From Burkholderia lata (GTDB lineage Bacteria; Pseudomonadota; Gammaproteobacteria; Burkholderiales; Burkholderiaceae): DNA of 64,000 bases. The DNA is taken from NCBI RefSeq assembly GCF_902499335.1, contig NZ_CABVQK010000018.1, forward strand, positions 62,001-126,000. The letters run 5' to 3'. Position 1 is the first letter of the stretch. Each line of letters opens with the position of its first letter. Of the stretch, positions 42,942-51,242 are shown one piece after another. The notes under the pieces are model-generated. The model saw only the letters and a program-made list of their open reading frames with translations. It was not told the origin of the DNA and did not search any database. The position numbers and the translations under genes were made by a program.

Positions 42942-43688
42942 ATGGATCGGATCGAACTTGAATTGTACTTGAACAATACCCTTGAAACCGCGCGCTTCAA
43001 GGACTATTGCCCGAATGGCCTCCAGGTCGAGGGGCGTCGCAAGATCGAGAAGATCGCCACCGGCGTGACGGCATCGGTCGCGTTTCTCGAAGCCGCGCTC
43101 GAATGGGGGGCAGATGCCGTGCTCGTCCATCACGGCTATTTCTGGCGCAACGAGCCGCCGCAGATCACGGGCCGCAAGTACCAGCGCCTGAAGCTGCTGC
43201 TCGCGAACGACCTGAACCTGTTCGCGTTCCACCTGCCGCTCGACGCGCATCCCGAATTCGGCAACAACGCGCAGCTCGGCGAGCGGCTCGGACTGATCGG
43301 CGAGCAGCGTTTCGGCGAAGGCGACCTCGGCTGGATGGCGACGCTGCCGATGCCCGTCACGCTCGAGCACTTCGTCGCGAAGGTCGAGCGCACGCTCGGC
43401 CGCACGCCGCTCGTGCTCGGCGATCTGGACATGCAGCTGCGCCGCATCGCGTGGTGCACGGGCGCCGCGCAAAGCTATTTCGACGCGGCGATCGACGCCG
43501 GCGCGGACGTGTTCCTGACTGGCGAGGTGTCCGAATACGTGACGCACACGGCCGCCGAGAGCGGTGTCGCGTTCGTTGCGGCAGGGCACCATGCGACCGA
43601 GCGATACGGAATCCAGGCACTTGGCGCCCACTTGTCCGAAGAATTCGATATCGAACACCTTTTTATCGATATCCATAACCCGGTCTGA
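42942..43688 (+). CDS. NIF3-like dinuclear metal-centre protein
   Basis: A 248-residue member of the NIF3/YbgI (DUF34) family. Metal ligands are visible in LVHHGYFWR (His pair near 63-64), [14 protein letters not shown] and the C-terminal [14 protein letters not shown]. The family forms hexameric rings with two metals per subunit; its substrate is uncertain, with GTP cyclohydrolase-like or repair roles proposed. AGAGG precedes the ATG. Divergent from the protease gene and followed by the bc1 operon. Confidence 0.92.
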   Translation: MDRIELELYLNNTLETARFKDYCPNGLQVEGRRKIEKIATGVTASVAFLEAALEWGADAVLVHHGYFWRNEPPQITGRKYQRLKLLLANDLNLFAFHLPLDAHPEFGNNAQLGERLGLIGEQRFGEGDLGWMATLPMPVTLEHFVAKVERTLGRTPLVLGDLDMQLRRIAWCTGAAQSYFDAAIDAGADVFLTGEVSEYVTHTAAESGVAFVAAGHHATERYGIQALGAHLSEEFDIEHLFIDIHNPV

Positions 43689-43906
43689 ATGCCGGATTTG
43701 CGGCAGTGCATCGAAATTTCGCAATGTAGCGGATGCTTAAAAGTGAAATGATTTAATCGCTCCGATAGTGGGGGAAAACCCTTAACTATCAATCACTTCG
43801 AAGGGATTTTCATCTCCGGGCCTTGTAAATGGCGGCTCCATTCGAGCAAACTAGCGGCGGAATGGAAAGTCGTGACGGAAAATCCAACTCAGAAGTGGGG
43901 CGTGTG

Positions 43907-44527
43907 ATGCGAGACAAGGAAGAGAAACGCGTCGACAGCGGCCGCCGTACCTGGCTGATTGCGACATCCGTAGCAGGTGGCGTGGGAGGCGTAGCCACCG
44001 TCATACCTTTCGCGGCGTCGCTTGCGCCGTCCGCGAAAGCGAAAGCGGCCGGTGCACCGGTCGAAGTCGACATCAGCGGGCTGAAGCCCGGTGAAATGGT
44101 GACCGTGCCATGGCGCGGCAAGCCGGTGTGGATCCTGAACCGCACCGACTCGATGCTGGCCGATGTGGTCAAGGCCGACAAGGAAGTGGCCGATCCGACC
44201 TCTGAAAAGCCCTATACGATGCCGTTGCCCGCGTATTGCGCGAACGAATATCGCTCGCGGGCTGATCGCAAGAACATTCTCGTCGTGATGGCCGTGTGTA
44301 CGCACCTCGGCTGCACGCCAAGCCAACGCTTCACGCCGGGTCCGCAGCCGAACCTGCCGGACGACTGGCCGGGCGGTTTCCTCTGCCCGTGCCATGGTTC
44401 GACCTACGACCTCGCCGGCCGTGTGTTCAAGAACAAACCGGCGCCTCAGAATCTCGACATCCCGCCCTACATGTTCACGTCGGCAACGACCCTCGTGATC
44501 GGCAAGGACGAGAAAGGAGAAGCGTGA
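43907..44527 (+). CDS. petA: Ubiquinol-cytochrome c reductase, Rieske iron-sulfur subunit
   Basis: A 206-residue Rieske protein. The N-terminus has a twin-arginine motif (SGRRTWLIA) and one membrane helix; the cluster ligands are CTHLGC and CPCHGSTYD. It takes electrons from ubiquinol and passes them to cytochrome c1. Two upstream in-frame ATGs (43829, 43862) would add 26 or 15 residues; 43907 is chosen because it has GTGGGG before it and gives the usual length. Its stop overlaps petB by one base. Confidence 0.95.
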   Translation: MRDKEEKRVDSGRRTWLIATSVAGGVGGVATVIPFAASLAPSAKAKAAGAPVEVDISGLKPGEMVTVPWRGKPVWILNRTDSMLADVVKADKEVADPTSEKPYTMPLPAYCANEYRSRADRKNILVVMAVCTHLGCTPSQRFTPGPQPNLPDDWPGGFLCPCHGSTYDLAGRVFKNKPAPQNLDIPPYMFTSATTLVIGKDEKGEA

Positions 44528-45906
44528 TGGCCGACAACAAGGAAGTCTCCACGACAGGTCTCACCGGCTGGATCGATCAGCGCTTCCCGCTCACGTCCAC
44601 CTGGAAGAAGCACGTTTCCGAGTACTACGCGCCGAAGAACTTCAACTTCTGGTACTTCTTCGGCTCCCTCGCGCTGCTGGTGCTCGTCAACCAGATCGTC
44701 ACGGGCATCTTCCTGACGATGAACTACAAGCCCGATTCGACGCTCGCGTTCGCGTCGGTCGAGTACATCATGCGCGAGGTGCCGTGGGGCTGGCTGATCC
44801 GCTACATGCACTCCACGGGCGCGTCGATGTTCTTCGTGGTCGTCTACCTGCACATGTTCCGCGGGCTGCTCTACGGGTCGTACCGCAAGCCGCGCGAACT
44901 CGTGTGGATCTTCGGCTGCGCGATCTTCCTGTGCCTGATGGCCGAGGCATTCTTCGGCTACCTGCTGCCATGGGGCCAGATGTCGTTCTGGGGCGCGCAG
45001 GTGATCGTGAACCTGTTCTCGGCGATCCCGTTCGTCGGCCCTGACCTGTCGCTTTGGATTCGCGGCGACTACGTCGTGTCGGACGTCACGCTGAACCGCT
45101 TCTTCGCGTTCCACGTGATCGCGATTCCGCTCGTGCTGGTCGGCCTCGTGATCGCGCACCTCGTCGCGCTGCACGAAGTGGGCTCGAACAACCCGGACGG
45201 CATCGAGATCAAGGCGAAAAAGGACGAGAACGGCATTCCGCTCGACGGCATCCCGTTCCACCCGTATTACTCGGTGCACGATTTCCTCGGCGTGTGCGGG
45301 TTCCTGATGGTGTTCGCGCTGATCATCTTCTTCTCGCCGGAGATGGGCGGCTACTTCCTCGAGGCGAACAACTTCGTCCCGGCGAACCCGCTGCAGACGC
45401 CGCCCGAGATCGCGCCGGTCTGGTACTTCACCGCGTTCTACGCGATGCTGCGTGCGACCACCGACCCGTTCAAGATCGTGCTGATGCTCGTGATCGCGCT
45501 GCTCGGCGTGCTCGCGCTGATTCGCGCGCGCGGCAAGTGGAAAGTGGGCCTGCCGGTGCTGGCCGCGGCGATCGTCGTGTTCATGTACCTGACGGAGTCG
45601 AAGTTCTGGGGTGTCGTCGTGATGGGTTCGGCGGTGGTCACGTTGTTCTTCCTGCCGTGGCTCGACCGCAGCCCGGTGAAGTCGATCCGCTACCGGCCGC
45701 TGTTCCACAAGGTGTTCCTCGGGATCTTCGTCGTGGCGTTCCTGACCCTCGGGTTCCTCGGCACGCGGCCGCCATCGCCGGCCTCGACGTTGATCGCGCA
45801 GGCCTGCGCGCTGATCTACTTCGCGTTCTTCCTCGGCATGCCCGTCTGGACGCCGCTTGGCACGTTCAAGCAGCCGCCGGAGCGGGTGCGCTTCAAGCCC
45901 CATTAA
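44527..45906 (+). CDS. petB: Cytochrome b
   Basis: A 459-residue eight-helix membrane subunit. Heme-ligand histidines are in WLIRYMHSTGASMFF with VVYLHMFRG, and in FFAFHVIAIP with LVIAHLVALH. The Qo site motif PEW is here PEIAPVWYFTAFYAMLR. It is the full-length form (b6 plus subunit IV parts in one chain). TGATG overlap with petA. Confidence 0.97.
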   Translation: MADNKEVSTTGLTGWIDQRFPLTSTWKKHVSEYYAPKNFNFWYFFGSLALLVLVNQIVTGIFLTMNYKPDSTLAFASVEYIMREVPWGWLIRYMHSTGASMFFVVVYLHMFRGLLYGSYRKPRELVWIFGCAIFLCLMAEAFFGYLLPWGQMSFWGAQVIVNLFSAIPFVGPDLSLWIRGDYVVSDVTLNRFFAFHVIAIPLVLVGLVIAHLVALHEVGSNNPDGIEIKAKKDENGIPLDGIPFHPYYSVHDFLGVCGFLMVFALIIFFSPEMGGYFLEANNFVPANPLQTPPEIAPVWYFTAFYAMLRATTDPFKIVLMLVIALLGVLALIRARGKWKVGLPVLAAAIVVFMYLTESKFWGVVVMGSAVVTLFFLPWLDRSPVKSIRYRPLFHKVFLGIFVVAFLTLGFLGTRPPSPASTLIAQACALIYFAFFLGMPVWTPLGTFKQPPERVRFKPH

Positions 45907-45927
45907 CGTGAGCGAGGAGAGAACGAC

Positions 45928-46686
45928 ATGAAGAAACTGCTTTCGACACTCGCGCTGATCGGGGTGACCGCGTGTGCGCTGCTGGTGGCGCCGGCGGTTC
46001 GGGCGGAAGGTAATTTTCCGCTCGACCGGGCGCCCGATAACACGGAAAATCTCGTTTCGCTTCAGCACGGCGCGCAATTGTTTGTAAACTATTGCCTGAA
46101 CTGCCACAGCGCGAACCTGATGCGCTACAACCGTCTGACGGATCTGGGCATATCCCAGAAGGAGATCGAAAAGAATCTCCTGTTCACGACCGACAAGGTC
46201 GGCAACACGATGTCCGTTGCGATGCGGCCCGAAGACGCGAAGAACTGGCTCGGCACCTCGCCGCCCGACCTGTCGGTCGAGGAGCGCGCGCGCGGCCGCG
46301 ACTGGCTGTATACGTATCTGCGGAGCTTCTACCGCGACGATACGCGGCCGAGCGGCTGGAACAACGCGGTGTTCGAGAACGTCGGCATGCCCCATGTACT
46401 GTGGCAGTTGCAGGGGCAGCGCACCGCCAAATTCGAAGACAAGACGGACGAGGAGACGGGCGAGAAGGTCCATACGCTCGTCGGCTTCCAGCAGGTCACA
46501 CCGGGGACACTGTCCGCGGTGGATTATGATTCTGCGGTTGCCGACCTGGTGGCGTACATGACCTGGATGTCCGAGCCGGCTCAGCAGACCCGCAAACGCC
46601 TCGGCGTATGGGTGCTGATCTTTCTCGGTGTCCTGACTTTCCTGGCCTGGCGGCTCAATGCCGCGTACTGGAAAGATATCAAGTAA
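45928..46686 (+). CDS. petC: Cytochrome c1
   Basis: A 252-residue protein with a signal peptide (cleavage after VRA), the covalent heme site CLNCH (residues 56-60), RYNRLTDLG, the Met-ligand region VFENVGMPHVLW and a C-terminal membrane anchor (WVLIFLGVLTFLAWRL). It passes electrons to soluble cytochrome c. Closes the petABC operon. Confidence 0.97.
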   Translation: MKKLLSTLALIGVTACALLVAPAVRAEGNFPLDRAPDNTENLVSLQHGAQLFVNYCLNCHSANLMRYNRLTDLGISQKEIEKNLLFTTDKVGNTMSVAMRPEDAKNWLGTSPPDLSVEERARGRDWLYTYLRSFYRDDTRPSGWNNAVFENVGMPHVLWQLQGQRTAKFEDKTDEETGEKVHTLVGFQQVTPGTLSAVDYDSAVADLVAYMTWMSEPAQQTRKRLGVWVLIFLGVLTFLAWRLNAAYWKDIK

Positions 46687-46705
46687 TCACGCCTGACCGG
46701 CGTGG

Positions 46706-46764
46706 GGCCGGCGCAAGGTGGAACTCCGGAAGGGGTTCGCCGCGTGCCGGCCCTCGGCTTTTTT
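46706..46764 (+). terminator. Possible terminator between petC and sspA
   Basis: GGCCGGC and GCCGGCC arms, 33 nt apart, followed by CTCGGCTTTTTT. The long loop makes it imperfect, so partial read-through into sspA is likely. Confidence 0.4.
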
Positions 46765-46778
46765 GAGGAAACGCAAAC

Positions 46779-47390
46779 ATGATGGTTCTGTATTCCGGCA
46801 CAACTTGCCCGTTCTCCCAGCGTTGCCGGCTGGTGCTGTTCGAGAAGGGCATGGACTTCGAAATCCGTGACGTCGACCTGTTCAACAAGCCGGAAGACAT
46901 TTCGGTGATGAACCCGTACGGTCAAGTGCCGATCCTGGTCGAGCGCGACCTGATCCTGTACGAATCGAACATCATCAACGAGTACATCGACGAGCGCTTC
47001 CCGCATCCGCAACTGATGCCGGCCGACCCCGTGCAGCGCGCACGTGCACGCCTGTTCCTGCTCAACTTCGAGAAGGAACTGTTCGTCCACGTCAGCACGC
47101 TCGAGAACGAGAAGGGCAAGGCAGCGGAGAAGAACCACGAGAAGGCACGCCTCGCGATCCGCGATCGCCTGACGCAGCTCGCGCCGATCTTCGTGAAGAA
47201 CAAGTACATGCTCGGCGAAGAATTCTCGATGCTCGACGTCGCGATCGCGCCGCTGCTGTGGCGTCTGGATCACTACGGCATCGAACTGTCGAAGAACGCC
47301 GCGCCGCTGATGAAGTACGCCGAGCGGATCTTCAGCCGTCCGGCATACATCGAAGCACTGACGCCGTCCGAAAAGGTCATGCGTCGTTGA
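46779..47390 (+). CDS. sspA: Stringent starvation protein A
   Basis: A 203-residue glutathione-S-transferase-fold protein that binds RNA polymerase. It starts MMVLYSGTTCPFSQRCR, then MNPYGQVPILVERDLILYESNIINEYIDERFPHP, the SspA hallmark. Usually found between cytochrome bc1 genes and sspB, as here. Confidence 0.96.
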   Translation: MMVLYSGTTCPFSQRCRLVLFEKGMDFEIRDVDLFNKPEDISVMNPYGQVPILVERDLILYESNIINEYIDERFPHPQLMPADPVQRARARLFLLNFEKELFVHVSTLENEKGKAAEKNHEKARLAIRDRLTQLAPIFVKNKYMLGEEFSMLDVAIAPLLWRLDHYGIELSKNAAPLMKYAERIFSRPAYIEALTPSEKVMRR

Positions 47391-47461
47391 TGGTGCAATG
47401 AGTGCATGACGGAGAGGGCGGCGCGGCGTGCCGCGCCCCCGCTCCGGGTTCGAGGATTGTG

Positions 47462-47989
47462 ATGCAAGAGATTTCAACGAAGCCTTATCTGCTGCGCGCG
47501 CTGTATGAGTGGTGCACGGATAACGGTTACACGCCGCATATCGCGGTGAGGGTCGACAACTCGACGCGCGTGCCGCGTCAGTTCGTGCGTGACGGCGAGA
47601 TCGTGCTCAACATCAGCTTCGAGGCGACGAGCCAGTTGCAGATGGGTAACGAGTGGATCGAGTTCACGGCCCGGTTCTCCGGGAAGGCGCACAAGATCGA
47701 GATTCCGGTGGCCAACGTGCTCGCGATCTATGCGCGCGAGAACGGGCAGGGCATGGCGTTCCAGGTCGATGCGGTCGCGGGCGAAGGCGCGGATTCGGGC
47801 GCGTTCGACGAAGATGCAGCGCAGGCGGATGACGCGCAGCGCGACGAGTCGCCTGCTGCATTGACGCCGGTTGCCGATAGCGGCGCGAACGAGGAGCCTT
47901 CCGAAGGCGCGGAAGAGCCGCCAAAAACCGACGGCGATGGCGACGGTTCAAAAGGTGGCAGCAGACCCCGCCTCAAGATCGTGAAATGA
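47462..47989 (+). CDS. sspB: ClpXP adaptor SspB
   Basis: A 175-residue protein that brings ssrA-tagged peptides to ClpXP. The N-terminal fold has KPYLLRALYEWCTDNGYTPHI, the peptide groove FEATSQLQMGNEWIEFTARFSG and VPVANVLAIYARENGQGM-like IPVANVLAIYARENGQGM. A long flexible acidic linker follows and ends in RPRLKIVK, the ClpX-docking tail. Follows sspA after 71 bp. Confidence 0.96.
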   Translation: MQEISTKPYLLRALYEWCTDNGYTPHIAVRVDNSTRVPRQFVRDGEIVLNISFEATSQLQMGNEWIEFTARFSGKAHKIEIPVANVLAIYARENGQGMAFQVDAVAGEGADSGAFDEDAAQADDAQRDESPAALTPVADSGANEEPSEGAEEPPKTDGDGDGSKGGSRPRLKIVK

Positions 47990-47991
47990 GG

Positions 47992-47997
47992 TAGAAT
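47992..47997 (+). promoter_or_regulatory. -10 element of the tRNA-Thr gene
   Basis: TAGAAT, 10 bp before the tRNA gene and 2 bp after the sspB stop. The -35 inside the end of sspB is weak. Confidence 0.4.
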
Positions 47998-48007
47998 CTC
48001 GCGCTAC

Positions 48008-48083
<76 letters not shown>

Positions 48084-48090
48084 TATTGAA

Positions 48091-48130
48091 CGAAGGGCCG
48101 GGAGGTTTTCCTCCCGGCCCTTCGTCGTTT
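48091..48130 (+). terminator. Rho-independent terminator after tRNA-Thr
   Basis: A perfect 15-bp stem (CGAAGGGCCGGGAGG / CCTCCCGGCCCTTCG) with a TTTT loop, followed by TCGTTT. Confidence 0.85.
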
Positions 48131-48454
48131 CAGCGTTCACATTCCCAGCCGGCGGAGCGTCGTTTGTTCCGAGCTGCGGGCGGGCAGGTGGCACGGTCCG
48201 TCGTATCGGCGTCGATTCGTCGAGTGAATCTCCATGCCAAGAACAATCGAATGATCGGGCCGGAAATCTGGGCAGGAGCGAAAGTGGCTTCTGCGCTGCA
48301 GTTGCTAGCCGGCAGGATGCGCGGCACTGCGATTGCCGCGGTGATCTGCGATTCGGGGTTGTAGCATCTGTCGATGGATCTCCGGAACGGATGATTGCGT
48401 GCAGGCGGCTGATTTCACGAGAGTCAACTGCACCTGCTGGTCACGTTTCGAAAC
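48131..48454. other. Gene-free stretch after the tRNA terminator
   Basis: No credible coding frame is seen on either strand: the available frames are short, lack ribosome sites and show no protein-like composition. The base composition drifts lower in GC towards 48400, and the stretch ends in a hairpin (48455-48487) that has no gene in front of it. It may be what is left of a deleted gene. Confidence 0.5.
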
Positions 48455-48487
48455 AAAGGGCTGCGCGATGTTCGCGCAGCCCTTTTT
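48455..48487. repeat. Hairpin copy 1 flanking the PAAR module (terminator-like)
   Basis: AAAGGGCTGCGCGA - TGT - TCGCGCAGCCCTTT, a perfect 14-bp stem followed by more T. No gene ends just before it on the plus strand. A near-identical hairpin lies at 50411-50443, so the pair brackets the 48726-50341 genes. Confidence 0.75.
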
Positions 48488-48725
48488 CGTATTCAAGACC
48501 CATTTGACCGGGACTCGTCCTGAATATATATCCTGGATGCCTTTTCGGGAGCGCATTTGCGGATGTTTCATCTGATGCCTTTGCGAATTTTTAAATTATC
48601 GACAAGGTGAAGCATGGTCAATCTCGATATTGTTTCGTAGATGGGTTGTCGCGATGGGTATCATGTGCACGTCGAGTGTTTTCGCTGGACTTATGCTTCG
48701 TGATGAATTGAATGCGGAAGGCTGG

Positions 48726-50069
48726 ATGAAGCGAATTTTGATAGTGCCGTCCCGGGTAGCAATGATGGCGTTTGTGGCGTCATCCATCATGGTGGTGACG
48801 CCCGCGCAAGCAATTGCCGCGACGCAGACGGATGCGACTGCTTTGAATACTAGCGAAAGTGTTGCACCGTTCGTAGCGCAAGTCGTCGGACTCGAGTGGC
48901 TCAACCCATTGCAGCGGCGCGACTATTCAACGCAATGGCAGATTCTCTGGACAATGGGGCTTGCTAAACCCAATAAAAACGACGACATGGTTCGGACGGA
49001 TCCGAAGTCGTTCACGACACTTCAGTCAGTTGCTGGGGTGGCATATGGCAATCAAGGAACTGAAACCTTCAAAGGCTTCTATCACAAATACGTCCGTAAA
49101 GTGCTCGGACTGTTCGGTGATCGCTATGTGATGAACGCCAAGTATTTCTACACGGTCAAGTCCAAGAATAAGGATGACTGGCGTGAGCTGGCAGGCATCC
49201 GTGTCGAGTTTGCCGTGCCGGATAGATTGGACGCCGGTGAGGCTCAGACCTATCTGCAACAGAGCATCATCAGTGAGTTCAACATCGGGAATAAATATTT
49301 CCTGGATCTCTGGAGCAAAAACACGCCCCCCGACGTCCACGTCAACCAGGGCGGCGCAAACGCCGGCTTCACGTCGCTGAACCGCGCACTGGAGTACCTG
49401 CAGGCGAACCCGGACAAGAGCGCGTGGGTGATGAACTGGGACGCGCCGAGCTTCCCGCCGAAGGACGCGCAGATCAACGAGAACATGGTGGTGCTGTTTC
49501 TCGTCGGGCCGAACTTCAAGACGGAGCGCGAACCGCTGGCGTGGATCGGCCGAGCGGCGACGGGTAACGTCAGGGACTACGAGGCGAAGGCCGGCACCAC
49601 GCGTGCGGTGCAGGCGTGGAAAGCCACGATCGACAGCGCGGCGCGCAATGCGGGCGTGACGGTGCCGTCGCTGAACTTCGTGGTGCATGACGCGGGCCGC
49701 GGCGGCGAGGCGGCGTCGGAGCGGATCGGCGCGTTGTCGCAGACGTTGACGGAAGTGCTACCGGACTACAACTTCAGCAAGCAGACGTTCAATACGCCGG
49801 CGCTGCTGGGCCCGATGGGTGCCGGTACGGCATTGACGGACGTGGTGCTGGCGATTGGGCGGGCGAATCACCTTGGCGAGAAGGTGCTGGTGGCGGGGAC
49901 GACGGATGCGCAGCATCCGACGGCGGTGGTGGTGGTGCCGCCGTCGAAAGTCACGGCGATCGATCCGGACAAGGACTGGTTCCGCGCGCGGGGCGAGAAC
50001 AATGCGTATCTGCCGTGGTGGGGTCGTCGCCACGACACCGACTACGGCATGCAGGGCTATTCCTACTGA
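48726..50069 (+). CDS. Exported T6SS-associated protein of uncertain family, compositionally mosaic
   Basis: A 447-residue protein with a Sec-type signal peptide (cleavage near PAQA-IAA), then a conserved-looking block VVGLEWLNPLQRRDYSTQWQ, then ANAGFTSLNRALEYL and WVMNWDAPSFPPKD. The C-terminus (TPALLGPMGAGTALTDVVLAIG, VLVAGTTDAQHPTAVVVVPP) recalls thiolase/ketosynthase-like folds. I believe relatives are deposited as 'virulence factor' or Tla3-like (T6SS lipase adaptor) proteins next to PAAR or VgrG genes, but this is from memory and unverified. ATG 48726 is chosen over TTG 48630 because GGAAGG precedes it. The first half is about 47-48% GC in sampled 60-base blocks, the second 62-68%, with a switch near 49320. 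The PAAR gene follows 14 bp later. Confidence 0.6.
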   Translation: MKRILIVPSRVAMMAFVASSIMVVTPAQAIAATQTDATALNTSESVAPFVAQVVGLEWLNPLQRRDYSTQWQILWTMGLAKPNKNDDMVRTDPKSFTTLQSVAGVAYGNQGTETFKGFYHKYVRKVLGLFGDRYVMNAKYFYTVKSKNKDDWRELAGIRVEFAVPDRLDAGEAQTYLQQSIISEFNIGNKYFLDLWSKNTPPDVHVNQGGANAGFTSLNRALEYLQANPDKSAWVMNWDAPSFPPKDAQINENMVVLFLVGPNFKTEREPLAWIGRAATGNVRDYEAKAGTTRAVQAWKATIDSAARNAGVTVPSLNFVVHDAGRGGEAASERIGALSQTLTEVLPDYNFSKQTFNTPALLGPMGAGTALTDVVLAIGRANHLGEKVLVAGTTDAQHPTAVVVVPPSKVTAIDPDKDWFRARGENNAYLPWWGRRHDTDYGMQGYSY

Positions 50070-50083
50070 CCGGACTACCGACC

Positions 50084-50341
50084 ATGCGAGGAATCATTCG
50101 AGTGGGCGACGTCCATAGCCACGGTGGCTATGTCGAAACGGGTGCGTCAAACAGCGATGTCATGGGGCGTGCGCCTGCACGTGTCGGCGACCGCTGCACG
50201 TGCCCGCTACATGGGCCGTGCGTAGTCGTCGAAGGCGATGGACAGTTCGACATCGAGGGGGCGCATGCGGCGTTCGAAGGTCACAAGACATCATGTGGCG
50301 CCGTGCTGATTTCATCGTTGCCCACGTCGGGGCGCTCGTGA
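50084..50341 (+). CDS. PAAR-domain protein (T6SS spike tip)
   Basis: An 85-residue stand-alone PAAR protein: IIRVGDVHSHGGYVETG, GRAPARVGDRCTCPLHGPCVVVEG, FDIEGAHAAFEGHKTSCGAVLISS. The His and Cys residues that bind zinc at the tip are present. PAAR proteins cap the VgrG spike and carry effectors. There is no fused toxin domain and no vgrG or toxin gene next to it. Probably co-transcribed with the preceding gene, 14 bp apart. Confidence 0.9.
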   Translation: MRGIIRVGDVHSHGGYVETGASNSDVMGRAPARVGDRCTCPLHGPCVVVEGDGQFDIEGAHAAFEGHKTSCGAVLISSLPTSGRS

Positions 50342-50410
50342 TTCGAACCACTCGGGCAATCGCGTCGAGGTGACGCAGGGGGCGACACGGTTTCCCGCCA
50401 CACTTTCCAG

Positions 50411-50443
50411 CGAAGGGCTGCGCGATGCTTGCGCAGCCCTTCG
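50411..50443. repeat. Hairpin copy 2 flanking the PAAR module (terminator-like)
   Basis: CGAAGGGCTGCGC - GATGCTT - GCGCAGCCCTTCG, a 13-bp stem between the converging PAAR and lipoprotein genes. The core AAGGGCTGCGCGATG is identical to copy 1 at 48455-48487. It likely ends both transcripts, though T-runs are short. Confidence 0.7.
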
Positions 50444-50461
50444 TCATTTCCGGGCCGGTTT

Positions 50462-51085
50462 TCAGTTGGCCGACTGCGCCTGCGCCCCCGCACTCATCTG
50501 CACCACATGCGCGGCGCGGAGCGTATCGCCGAACATCTTCCCCATCGCCGCACCGCACTTCTTCGCGAGACTTTCGGAATCGAGACACGTCTCCCCATCG
50601 GCGCGCGCCTTGTAGATCGACTTGATCGTGTAGCGGGTACCGTCGGGCTTGTCGCCGGTTGCCGGGACAAGGGCTGTTGTCACCTTCGATACCTCCATTT
50701 GCCACGTCGCACTGATGGGCGTGCCGTGACGCGCCGTCGCGGACTCCGTGAACAGGCGGATCGTGTGACTCGGCCTCATGGCCTGCAGTGCCGCCGGGAC
50801 CGGGTTCACGAACTTCATCTCGTCCAGTTCGACGATTTTCGTCGGCACACCGGCGAGTGCAGCCTGGATGCCATCACCCAGTCCGGCGAGATACGCACGC
50901 CCTTCGCTGCCGAACGCAGGCCCGTCGAATGCTTTGCCGTCCACGACGACCAGGATCGCGGTCGCTTCTGTCGGCGCGATGCCCGCAGTGTTTTCGCCGA
51001 TGAGATTGGGCGTGGCGACGCAGCCGCTTACGAGCGCTGCAACCGCGCATGTTGTCAATCCACGCAGTGTTTTCATTGTTTTCAT
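50462..51085 (-). CDS. Putative lipoprotein of unknown family
   Basis: A 207-residue protein with a short signal peptide and lipobox VSGC (LTTCAVAALVSGCVATP). The rest contains ILVVVDGKAFDGPAF, a strand-rich region and the tail CLDSESLAKKCGAAMGKMFGDTL with a possible Cys pair. I recognise no family. It converges on the PAAR gene, and a periplasmic lipoprotein next to a T6SS spike protein could be an immunity protein, but nothing in the sequence proves this. Start 51085 is chosen for the signal peptide; a Met at 51076 is an alternative. Confidence 0.75.
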   Translation of the reverse strand: MKTMKTLRGLTTCAVAALVSGCVATPNLIGENTAGIAPTEATAILVVVDGKAFDGPAFGSEGRAYLAGLGDGIQAALAGVPTKIVELDEMKFVNPVPAALQAMRPSHTIRLFTESATARHGTPISATWQMEVSKVTTALVPATGDKPDGTRYTIKSIYKARADGETCLDSESLAKKCGAAMGKMFGDTLRAAHVVQMSAGAQAQSAN

Positions 51086-51242
51086 GGCGGGCCAGTGGCG
51101 GAGAGCGTCGTGCCGACTCGAGGCAATGCAGTCGTGCGCAACGTGATCGCGTGATTGTGTTGGATGTGGGGTGGTTTGCCAACGCATCGTCCACGATCTG
51201 TCAGAACGCAATCGTGTCGCCCGGGCCGCAAGCAAACGCCGA

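Noticed and set aside
48305-48571. An 88-codon minus-strand frame in the gap after tRNA-Thr
   Set aside because: No ribosome site, it crosses the hairpin at 48455-48487, and its composition is not protein-like.
48630-48725. A 32-residue upstream extension from a TTG of the 48726 gene
   Set aside because: The ATG at 48726 has GGAAGG before it and starts a clean signal peptide; the extension has neither.
48084-50460. A classical integrated genomic island at tRNA-Thr
   Set aside because: No integrase and no direct repeat of the tRNA 3' end was found within the window; the accessory content is better explained by cargo exchange next to the T6SS.
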